DNA of 56,577 nucleotides from GWB1-39-12 sp964435575 (lineage in GTDB: Bacteria > Patescibacteriota > Microgenomatia > UBA8517). Below, piece after piece: positions 8,211 to 15,730 of the stretch; within the stretch, counting starts at the first letter, position 1; each line of letters starts with the position of its first letter. Both the position numbers and the translations under genes were made by a program. The notes under the pieces were generated by a model. That model was given only the letters and a program-made list of their open reading frames with translations. It was not told the DNA's origin and did not search any database. Location: NCBI GenBank assembly GCA_964435575.1, contig CAYSZS010000003.1, positions 1 to 56,577 on the forward strand, read 5' to 3'.

Positions 8211-9485
8211 CTAACTGAATCTACGCAACAAGCGAGAAACAACTTCATCTAATCCGATAGATCGAGACCCTTTGATCAAAACTATAGAGTTTTTCTGAAT
8301 CCGTGGTACTAAAAGTGGCATAATCATCTCTTTCTTAATCACCCAAGCAACTTTCTCCCTCCCTAAAATCTTACCAGCCTCAATAACAGTTGTTTTGCTT
8401 GCTTTTCCGACTCCGATAAGATAGTCGATATTCATTTTTCCAATAATTTTTCCCAGTTTGAGATGGTAATATCTTTCTAACTTCCCAAGTTCCAACATAT
8501 CCCCAAAAATAACTATCTTATTTTTCTTATTAGCAATTTTTTGAAAAGTTTTAAGAGTATATTTGGCTGCTGCCGGGTTATTATTATAAGAATCGTCTAA
8601 TAGTAACGCACCGTTTTTAAGTTTTATGATATTCATTCTGTGTTCCGGAATCTCATATGTTTCAAGTCCCTTTTTTATATTTTCAAGAGAAAATCCCAGG
8701 TTTTTGGCAACGGCTGCTGCAGCTAAGGCATTATCAACAAATTGGCTCCCCACAACCGGTATTTCAACCCAGACACTTTTTTTTGGATCCTTATCAAAAA
8801 TTAATAAAAACTTCATTCTTCCGTCATTTTGCAGTTGTTCTTGAGAAGAAATTACTTCGCCACCAGTTCCAAACCAGACAGTCCTCGCTTTCAGGCTATC
8901 TTTTAATTTAACTAAAAACTTGTCCGAATTATTTAAAATCGCAACACTACCCTCTGACAGTCGCCTTATCAATTTAGATTTTTCTCTAAAAACACCATCA
9001 GCATCTCCAAAGAAGTGAAGGTGTGTAGGATATATGTTAGTTATCACTCCAATATCCGGTTTTGCAAGCCAAAGATAAAAATCCATTTCACCGGGAAATT
9101 CAACGCCCATCTCAAGTACAAGAAATCTTGCTTTAAAATTACATCTGAGAATTGTAGAAGGAATATTATAGATAGGATCTATATTGGCATAAGAATATAC
9201 TGTCTTATTTTCGGTCTTCAAAATTGACGCAAGCATCTCTTTTGTTGTTGTTTTTCCCGCACTGCCCGTTATACCGATGACTTTAATGTCTGTAACATTT
9301 TTTAATAAAATTAAATAATATTTTGACAATCTTCTTTTAATAGGATGAACAATCCATTTGCGAAAATAAATTTGTATTTTATCTCTTAATTTCTTGGGTC
9401 TATTGGAAGGATGAATAAAAATATGCTCATCCGGCAGGTTTGTACCCACCCACCAACGAAGACTATTAATAAATAAACTTTTCAT
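8211..9485 (-). CDS. murF: UDP-MurNAc-tripeptide D-Ala-D-Ala ligase MurF, short N-terminal region
   Basis: 424 aa Mur ligase that adds D-Ala-D-Ala to the UDP-MurNAc tripeptide. The ATP loop GITGSAGKTTTKEM lies at about residues 71-84, followed by the Mur central-domain motifs (LEMGVEFPGEM, TNIYPTHLHFFGD), LLDDSYNNNPAA and the GDMLELG signature in the C-terminal domain. The first 70 residues are basic and aromatic (KKLRDKIQIYFRKWIVHPIKRRL) and do not resemble the usual UDP-binding domain 1. They may instead contact the membrane (inference). A compact intergenic region separates it from a divergent aminotransferase. Confidence 0.9.
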   Translation of the reverse strand: MKSLFINSLRWWVGTNLPDEHIFIHPSNRPKKLRDKIQIYFRKWIVHPIKRRLSKYYLILLKNVTDIKVIGITGSAGKTTTKEMLASILKTENKTVYSYANIDPIYNIPSTILRCNFKARFLVLEMGVEFPGEMDFYLWLAKPDIGVITNIYPTHLHFFGDADGVFREKSKLIRRLSEGSVAILNNSDKFLVKLKDSLKARTVWFGTGGEVISSQEQLQNDGRMKFLLIFDKDPKKSVWVEIPVVGSQFVDNALAAAAVAKNLGFSLENIKKGLETYEIPEHRMNIIKLKNGALLLDDSYNNNPAAAKYTLKTFQKIANKKNKIVIFGDMLELGKLERYYHLKLGKIIGKMNIDYLIGVGKASKTTVIEAGKILGREKVAWVIKKEMIMPLLVPRIQKNSIVLIKGSRSIGLDEVVSRLLRRFS

Positions 9486-9489
9486 ACAA

Positions 9490-9503
9490 ACTATACAATT
9501 TTA
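9490..9503 (-). promoter_or_regulatory. Possible murF -10 boxes
   Basis: TAAAAT at 9503-9498 (12 nt before the murF ATG at 9485) and TATAGT at 9495-9490 (4 nt before it). No good -35 is visible. The first fits the short-leader pattern seen elsewhere in the window. Confidence 0.3.
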
Positions 9504-9535
9504 CACTGCTAGTATTGAAAAACAAAAATATCTGC

Positions 9536-9552
9536 TACAATTTCAAAATTGT
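9536..9552 (+). promoter_or_regulatory. Aminotransferase -10 box overlapping an operator-like palindrome
   Basis: TACAAT at 9536-9541 is a -10 candidate 20 nt before the ATG at 9562. It overlaps a perfect inverted repeat, ACAATTT (9537-9543), CA, AAATTGT (9546-9552), that would also cover the start of transcription. The placement suits a repressor site, but no regulator is identified. Confidence 0.35.
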
Positions 9553-9561
9553 TTCACTTTT

Positions 9562-10413
9562 ATGAGCAAGGAGCCAATTTATTATTTAAACGGCAAGTTT
9601 GTACCCAAAAGCAAAGCAAGAATAAGTTTATGGGATTTAGGACTTCTTAGGGGTTATGGTGTTTTTGACTACATAGTAACCTACAAGGGAGGAAAACCTT
9701 TTCTACTAAAAAAACATTTAAAAAGGCTCAACAATTCAGCGAAACTCATCGGCCTAAAGCTTCCATGGATTTCGCGAGACCTCGAAAAACTCGTTAAAAT
9801 AACAGTCAAAAAAAATAAAAACGGTAAAGAAAAAATTATAAGAATTATCGTAACCGGCGGGGAAACTACGGATGGAATTAGTTTGGGTCCCAAACCAACC
9901 CTTGCAATAATTGTTTATGACAGGAAACGTTACCCCGCATCATTATACAAAAAAGGTGTCAATGTAATAACTTTCGATTACAATCGTGAGTCTCCTCAGG
10001 CAAAAAGTTTAAATTATATTCAGGCTGTAAAAGCCATGATGATGGCGAAAAAGAAAAGGGCCATTGAAGCTATTTATATTTATAAAAAATTGGACAAAGT
10101 CTATGAAGGAACTCAGAGTAGCTTATTTTTAGTTAAAAAGGGAAAAATATTAACGCCCGATGGAGAAACTCTTCCGGGTATAACAAGAGAATTAATAATT
10201 AATTTATCTAAAAAGTTATACCCAACATTTATGAAAGCGGTTAAAATTGGTGAGCTTTTTAATGCTGACGAAGTCTTTCTTTCAGCCAGTAACAAAGAGA
10301 TCCTTCCGGTTGTAAAGGTTGACAATAAAATTATAGGGGACGGGAAACCTGGCGAAATTACTAAAAAAGTAATGAGTGAGTTTAGAAAATTCGTGGAAAG
10401 TGGTAAGTGGTAA
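9562..10413 (+). CDS. Class IV PLP aminotransferase, D-amino-acid or branched-chain type
   Basis: 283 aa fold-type IV PLP enzyme. The N-terminus (YYLNGKFVPKSKARISLWDLGLLRGYGVFDYI) is the standard start of the family. Lys148 in QAKSLNYIQAVKA is the probable Schiff-base lysine, and Glu182 in VYEGTQSSLF is placed to contact the pyridine nitrogen. The KSLN form around the lysine is closer to D-amino-acid transaminase than to the KAGGNY form of branched-chain enzymes. Because it lies between murF and murD, a role in supplying D-Glu or D-Ala for the stem peptide is attractive, but IlvE or aminodeoxychorismate lyase are not excluded. It is on the opposite strand from the mur genes and ends 1 nt before the murD stop. 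Confidence 0.85.
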   Translation: MSKEPIYYLNGKFVPKSKARISLWDLGLLRGYGVFDYIVTYKGGKPFLLKKHLKRLNNSAKLIGLKLPWISRDLEKLVKITVKKNKNGKEKIIRIIVTGGETTDGISLGPKPTLAIIVYDRKRYPASLYKKGVNVITFDYNRESPQAKSLNYIQAVKAMMMAKKKRAIEAIYIYKKLDKVYEGTQSSLFLVKKGKILTPDGETLPGITRELIINLSKKLYPTFMKAVKIGELFNADEVFLSASNKEILPVVKVDNKIIGDGKPGEITKKVMSEFRKFVESGKW

Positions 10414-10414
10414 C

Positions 10415-11788
10415 TTATCTTAAACTTTTAACGGCTTCCTTAAACTGATTACCTCTATCTTTATAATCTTTGAACATATCAAATGAGGCTGCGGCGGGGG
10501 ATAACAGCACTATTCCGCCCTTGGGAGTTACTTTAACAGCTTCTTCTATTATCTTTTTTGTTTTTGGATAACCAAGCTCTGTTATATTTTGTTTGTAACC
10601 AGATTTTTGAAGTGATTTTTTTATTTTTTTAGAAATATCACCTATTATGATACTATTCAGAACTGTTGATTTTGTAATTTCTTTTGCCATCTCGTCATAA
10701 TTTAAACCCTTGTCAGATCCACCCAAGATAAGGGTAATCGGTTCTGAAAATGATTTAATTGCTGCAATGGTGGTCTGGGGGTTTGTGGAAAACGAGTCAT
10801 TATAAAACTTAACGCCGCCAACCTCTCCAACCAGTTCTAGTCTATGTTCCAATCCTTTGAAGGAAAATACAGTTTGTTTGATTGAATTGATACTCGCTCC
10901 TGCAAGGTAGGATGCGCAAACCGCAGCACAAACATTTTCCCAATTATGTCTACCTCTTAGCAACAAGTTTTCTACTCTTCCAATCTCTATCTTCTTATTT
11001 CTAATTTCAAGTAATATTCTTCCATTATTAACATACGCTCCGTTTACTTTTTTTGAATTACTGAAATAGAATACTTCTCCTCGGGTTAGCTTCGAGAATT
11101 TTCTAGAGTCTTTGTAATCGTATGCGAGCACTGCAAAATCATTATCTTTTTGATATTTGACTATTTGGGTTTTCGAATTTACATACTCATCCCTATCCCT
11201 ATGCCAGTCTAGATGATCTGTGGTTATATTTAGAACAACTGCGATGTGCGGGCTTTTGTGCAAGTCTATAAGTTGAGTGGAAGATAATTCTAATACAACC
11301 CAGTTAGTTGATTTCAATCTCGGTAATAAATCCAACCGAGGAATACCAATGTTTCCGGCCAGATAGACGTCGTAGCCGGCGCTTTCTAATATATTAGAAA
11401 TTAAGGTGCTTGTTGTCCCCTTACCTTTAGTACCTGTAACGCCGATTATCTTTGATGGTGATAAATCAAAAAAAAGTTTGATTTCGCTTGAAATTTCAAC
11501 TCCTGCCTTTTCAGCCTCTAATATTGCCGGTAAATGTCTTTTTACGCCTTGCGAACGAAAAATTATGTCGAAGTTCTTTAATCCTCCTGATAAATATTTT
11601 TCACCGCAGATGACCTTTAAATTTCTCTTATCAATTCCTTTGAAGTCTAAATCCTTTTCTTCTTTTTGATCAAAAATCGTTATTTCTAAATCCTTGTCTT
11701 GCAAAAATCTTACAACGCTTGAGCCTTCTATTCCTAGACCGATAACTGCTACCTTCTTACCTTTGAAATCTCTCATTATCACAATCAC
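10415..11788 (-). CDS. murD: UDP-MurNAc-L-Ala:D-Glu ligase MurD
   Basis: 457 aa cytoplasmic Mur ligase adding D-Glu. An N-terminal Rossmann-type dinucleotide fold (KKVAVIGLGIEGSSVVRFL) is followed by the ATP loop GVTGTKGKGTTS, the LELSSTQLID and NITTDHLDWH motifs, and the C-terminal domain with GGSDKGLNY and LLSPAAASFDMFKDYKDRG, which is diagnostic of MurD. The GTG at 11788 overlaps the murB stop (GTGA), so coupling favours it; an ATG at 11776 is an alternative start. Confidence 0.95.
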   Translation of the reverse strand: MIVIMRDFKGKKVAVIGLGIEGSSVVRFLQDKDLEITIFDQKEEKDLDFKGIDKRNLKVICGEKYLSGGLKNFDIIFRSQGVKRHLPAILEAEKAGVEISSEIKLFFDLSPSKIIGVTGTKGKGTTSTLISNILESAGYDVYLAGNIGIPRLDLLPRLKSTNWVVLELSSTQLIDLHKSPHIAVVLNITTDHLDWHRDRDEYVNSKTQIVKYQKDNDFAVLAYDYKDSRKFSKLTRGEVFYFSNSKKVNGAYVNNGRILLEIRNKKIEIGRVENLLLRGRHNWENVCAAVCASYLAGASINSIKQTVFSFKGLEHRLELVGEVGGVKFYNDSFSTNPQTTIAAIKSFSEPITLILGGSDKGLNYDEMAKEITKSTVLNSIIIGDISKKIKKSLQKSGYKQNITELGYPKTKKIIEEAVKVTPKGGIVLLSPAAASFDMFKDYKDRGNQFKEAVKSLR

Positions 11789-12948
11789 TTGGGGGAAAAT
11801 AGTTTTTTACTGTCTTTGTAGACAGTTCTGATTTCGTACAATCTTTTTCTACGCAGCTCAATTTGGCGAGGGCGTCTAAATTCCTTAATCTCCCTTTCGT
11901 TAAAACCAAGTAAGAATATTTCCGGCACCAACTCTATCCCCAATTCCTTCTTGGCTTTATTGTAAATTGTTTTCATTACTTCAAGATAGTCTTTGGCTGT
12001 CGCCTTGCCCTCATTGACAATAAAGTTGTGATGGTCTTTTGAAATGGCTGCGCCACCCATTCTAAAACCAGTCATTTTTAAAAGATGCTCAATTACGAAA
12101 CCTGCACTGGTTGTAGGGATTCCAAGCTTTTCCTTTTGCTCTTGAGTTAAATTATGGAAAGCGCAGCCCGGAGCGTTTCTTGGCTGCAAGCTTTTTCTTT
12201 TCGCCCACTCGTATCGAACGTATTTTGCTTTTTCAACATCACCCTTATAAAGTAGAAAAGTCGCATCGAGTATAATTTCTCCGGTTTCTTGGAAACGGCT
12301 TTTATCATAATCGACCCCAAGGTCCTCGATATTCAGGGTATGAATACCGCCCTGAAGATCAAGCACTGTTACAGTATCCACTACTTCACTTATGAAATGA
12401 GTTCCTCCATGGATGTTATTAAATATCGCTCCTCCAATTGTTCCAGGAATACCTGCGTACCATTGGAAACCCGTAATACCTTTCTCTAGAAGGAAATCAG
12501 TTGCTTTTGGAAGATTTACACCACTATCCATTTTGACCCGAACACGCGGATTTTCTGATTCATCATAATCTAAATCTTTGAACTCGTACTTAAAAGTGCC
12601 GACTTTATCATCAGATTCCCAACGGTATACAGGTTTTTTAAACGTTTGAAGCTCAATTTTCTCAGTTCGTTCTCCAAGAATTTCAATTTTATCCGAGCGA
12701 TCAATCAGAACTAGTCCTCGTATACCTTCATCTGAAATTAGGACATTACTCCCATCACCAAGAATAGTTATCGGAATATTAAGTTTCCTGGCTTCAATAA
12801 CCGCTTTTTTGAATTCTTCTGTTGTTTCAGCTTCGTAAAAAATATCCGCCAGCCCTCCGATTTTTAAGAAAGTATGGTTTGCCAAAGACTCATTCAATTT
12901 TGCTCTATCTCCTAAAATTTTCATTAATTTATTTATATTTTCTTTCAC
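11785..12948 (-). CDS. murB: UDP-N-acetylenolpyruvoylglucosamine reductase MurB, enlarged
   Basis: 387 aa FAD enzyme that reduces enolpyruvyl-UDP-GlcNAc to UDP-MurNAc. The FAD-binding block includes NHTFLKIGGLADIF and ILGDGSNVLISDEGIRGLVL, then WYAGIPGTIGGAIFNN. The substrate loop reads APGCAFHN, with Cys where many enzymes have the proton-donor Ser, and the C-terminal Glu (VPEIFLLGF) is present. It is longer than usual because of an insert of about 40 residues between IEIL and VRVKMDSG and a basic C-terminal extension. The start is a GTG. It diverges from the second MurA gene. Confidence 0.92.
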   Translation of the reverse strand: MKENINKLMKILGDRAKLNESLANHTFLKIGGLADIFYEAETTEEFKKAVIEARKLNIPITILGDGSNVLISDEGIRGLVLIDRSDKIEILGERTEKIELQTFKKPVYRWESDDKVGTFKYEFKDLDYDESENPRVRVKMDSGVNLPKATDFLLEKGITGFQWYAGIPGTIGGAIFNNIHGGTHFISEVVDTVTVLDLQGGIHTLNIEDLGVDYDKSRFQETGEIILDATFLLYKGDVEKAKYVRYEWAKRKSLQPRNAPGCAFHNLTQEQKEKLGIPTTSAGFVIEHLLKMTGFRMGGAAISKDHHNFIVNEGKATAKDYLEVMKTIYNKAKKELGIELVPEIFLLGFNEREIKEFRRPRQIELRRKRLYEIRTVYKDSKKLFSPK

Positions 12949-13012
12949 GCTTTATATTATCTCATATCAATTCACCCAATGTCATGCTCAGTAAAAGATA
13001 TATACTTGCCTT

Positions 13013-14326
13013 ATGAGAGAAATTTCAATAGAAAGACCTTCGAAGTTAAATGGAAAAGTGAAAGTTCAAGGGGCCAAAAATTCTGCGATGAAGCATATTT
13101 TTGTTCCTTTATTTACTAATGGGGAATTTATACTAGAAAATATTCCTAGAACAGGCAGTACAGAAAAACATATCGAGATAATTAAAATATTAGGTGCAAA
13201 AGTAGATTGGCTTGATAAAAATACTTTAAAAATTAATACTAAAAACGTCACAAAAGCTAAAATAATTCCAAAAGAACTTTTATATTACACAAGCGATGCA
13301 AATAAAGTTATTCCAATACTTGCATCCAGATTTGGCAGTTGTCTTGTCGAAGTAGATCCCCAAAGATCTGATCGTGGAGGCGACCAAATTGGGTCAAGAA
13401 GTTTTGATGAAATAATACCTACACTGAAGATGTTCGGGATTGGCACAAGATACTTAAACACAAGATTGGTTGAGTTTTATCTTACATCAAGCAAGCCTTT
13501 CAACTTTATTCAACCTAATAACTCTTTCACCGTTAGTGTTTTAGGACTATTTAGCGCTCTTTTTAAAAAAGGCGAAAGTACAATTGTTAACTACACTTCT
13601 GTACACGAATTTGATGATATTGTTGAATTCCTAATCGCTGCAGGCGCAAAAATAATAAAAACAGAAAACCATTTACAAGTATTCGGTCCTATCCAAATAA
13701 AAGGCATTACTTACAAAAATATGCATGACCCACACGACCTTGTAACTTGGATATCTGCAGCACTAACAACAAATTCTGAATTAACAATAGAAGGAATTGA
13801 GTATAAAAAAATGAAATTACAAACTCTGGAGAAAACTTTTGACAAAATGAATATAGATATAGATTTACATAAATTCACAACTAGAATTAATCCGCAGCTA
13901 ACGAGCATCAAACCTCTAAAAATTTACGCCGGTCAATATCCGTTATTTACTTCCGAATGGCAAGTCCTTATTTCCCCTTTATTGACCCAGATTCAAGGAA
14001 AATCAGAGATTATCGAAACAACATTCGCCAACAGGATGCAGCATTGGAATGAAATGGCAAAAATGGGTGTCAAGTTTAAATTTTTCAAAGATCCTAAATA
14101 CCCTGAAATAGACGGAAAACCCCGAGCAGTGAAAGTTAACGGCCCACAAAAACTTTATGGGGCTAAAGTTGACGCGCGGGATGTTCGAACAGGTGCCGCG
14201 CTCGTTATTGCAGGCTTAATTGCAAAAGGGAAAACCGAAATCAAAAACATAGAACACATCGAAAGAGGATATGAAAATTTAGTAGAAAGACTAAAATCCT
14301 CGGGAGCGAGTATTAACTATGTTTGA
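13013..14326 (+). CDS. MurA-family enolpyruvyl transferase, Asp-type paralogue
   Basis: 437 aa member of the EPSP synthase/MurA superfamily. Lys22-Asn23 in VQGAKNSAMK matches the MurA substrate-binding pair. The active-site loop reads RGGDQIGSRSFDEI, so the catalytic Cys position is Asp124. FANRMQHWNEMAKMG matches the FENR motif, and Arg392 in DVRTGAALVIAG matches the late conserved Arg. The position of MurA Asp305 appears to be Glu315 (FTSEWQ). Asp at the Cys position is known in mycobacterial and chlamydial MurA and makes them insensitive to fosfomycin. The gene lies on the plus strand between murB and murC and overlaps the murC 3' end by 14 nt. It may be a second MurA or have changed substrate. 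Confidence 0.85.
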   Translation: MREISIERPSKLNGKVKVQGAKNSAMKHIFVPLFTNGEFILENIPRTGSTEKHIEIIKILGAKVDWLDKNTLKINTKNVTKAKIIPKELLYYTSDANKVIPILASRFGSCLVEVDPQRSDRGGDQIGSRSFDEIIPTLKMFGIGTRYLNTRLVEFYLTSSKPFNFIQPNNSFTVSVLGLFSALFKKGESTIVNYTSVHEFDDIVEFLIAAGAKIIKTENHLQVFGPIQIKGITYKNMHDPHDLVTWISAALTTNSELTIEGIEYKKMKLQTLEKTFDKMNIDIDLHKFTTRINPQLTSIKPLKIYAGQYPLFTSEWQVLISPLLTQIQGKSEIIETTFANRMQHWNEMAKMGVKFKFFKDPKYPEIDGKPRAVKVNGPQKLYGAKVDARDVRTGAALVIAGLIAKGKTEIKNIEHIERGYENLVERLKSSGASINYV

Positions 14327-15728
14327 ATAGATTATTATATATATGGAATATGTCTCCAGCGCCCATTGTTAGAACAACGTCACCTTTTTTAACATTTTTA
14401 TTTATCCACTCTAAAGTTTTTTTATGTCCTCCAAGATAGAAAGCTTCAGGGTTGTTTTTTCTAGTTTCCTTTGCAAGCAGTTCAGATGAGACAGAGGCGT
14501 CTTTTGATTCTCGGGCGGAAGCGTAGATATCCATAAAACCAACAATATCTGCATCTGCAAAGGCTTCCGAAAATTCTTTAAATAAAGCCTTTGTTCTCGA
14601 ATAGGTATGAGGTTGAAAAATTGACACAATTCTTTTTTTAGGAAACCATTCCCTCGCGGCTATCAGAGCTGCTTTGATTTCTTCAGGATGGTGAGCATAG
14701 TCGTCAAAAAATAATGCTTTCTTATATTCACCCATTTTCTCAAATCTTCTTCTACATCCCAAGTAAGATGATAAACCTCTCCTTAAATCCAACTTGTCTA
14801 TCCCCAGAAAGTTTCCAACTATAAATGTAGCTGCTGCATTTTGTACATTGAACCTACCGCGAATGTTCAATTCCAAATTGTCGAAAATCCTATTTTCTTT
14901 CTTGGAATACAAAGAGAAAAACGTTTTCTGAGCTTTAAACTTAATGACCTTTATTTGCCAATCCGCTTTTTGATTAAAACCATAAGTTATCACCGGTTTT
15001 CTTAACCCTTTGATAGCGTCGGAAACATTAGAATTATCAATGCAGGCAATAAGCAAGCCATCACTAGGAAGTTTCTCAAACAGCTTTCTAAAGGCTTTTT
15101 TTGTATCCTCAAAAGATGCATAAATATCAGGATGGTCATATTCTATATTTGTAACAACCAAAATTTTAGGATTTAAAAGCATAAACTTTGGGATATTGTT
15201 AACTCCCGGAGAAACCACATATTCGTCAGCCTCGCAAACAAAATTTTTCCCTTTTTTATCAAATCTCCCCGAAACCCCAATCGGGTAAATATTACCAACA
15301 CCTATTGCAAAGGAAGGATGTAACCCCGCATCGTTTAATAAAACTGTTATCATTGATGCCGTAGATGTTTTACCTCCTACTCCGCAAACGCCGACAACTT
15401 CCTTCGTATTAGCAAGTTCTGCTAAAAATTCTGCAAAGGTTGTTATCTTAATACCTAGATTTTTTGCACTTTGAACCTCAGGGTTTAAAAGTCCACTATG
15501 AGCTGCTGTCGTTACCAGTAAATCAGGTCTTGGACTTAAATTTTTTTCGCCAAATCCAATATTCCAATCAATATGATTCTTTCTAAGAAACACATCCGTC
15601 ACAAATTCTTCTTCTACATCACTGCCAGTAACCTTAATCCCTAAATCTCTCATGCATAATGCTAATGCGGTCATTCCCACGCCTTTTATACCAGTCAAAT
15701 GAACGTGTTTAAGTTTTGTTATATCCAT
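14313..15728 (-). CDS. murC: UDP-MurNAc:L-Ala ligase MurC
   Basis: 471 aa Mur ligase adding L-Ala to UDP-MurNAc. The N-terminal Rossmann loop (VHLTGIKGVGMTALA) is the MurC signature. The ATP loop GVGGKTST is at 116-123, a variant of the usual GTHGKTTT. NIEYDHPDIY and the GRFNVQNAAATFIVG block are in the central domain, and FDDYAHHPEEI and FQPHTYSRTK follow in the C-terminal domain, the latter pair diagnostic for MurC. Length is typical. Mpl-type ligase is the alternative but less likely in this cluster. It starts 2 nt after the murE stop. Confidence 0.94.
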   Translation of the reverse strand: MDITKLKHVHLTGIKGVGMTALALCMRDLGIKVTGSDVEEEFVTDVFLRKNHIDWNIGFGEKNLSPRPDLLVTTAAHSGLLNPEVQSAKNLGIKITTFAEFLAELANTKEVVGVCGVGGKTSTASMITVLLNDAGLHPSFAIGVGNIYPIGVSGRFDKKGKNFVCEADEYVVSPGVNNIPKFMLLNPKILVVTNIEYDHPDIYASFEDTKKAFRKLFEKLPSDGLLIACIDNSNVSDAIKGLRKPVITYGFNQKADWQIKVIKFKAQKTFFSLYSKKENRIFDNLELNIRGRFNVQNAAATFIVGNFLGIDKLDLRRGLSSYLGCRRRFEKMGEYKKALFFDDYAHHPEEIKAALIAAREWFPKKRIVSIFQPHTYSRTKALFKEFSEAFADADIVGFMDIYASARESKDASVSSELLAKETRKNNPEAFYLGGHKKTLEWINKNVKKGDVVLTMGAGDIFHIYNNLFKHS

Positions 15729-15730
15729 AC

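Noticed and set aside
11785..11788. UGA recoding as in Gracilibacteria or Absconditabacteria
   Set aside because: TGA ends many genes here at ATGA or GTGA junctions exactly where protein families end, so UGA is a stop.
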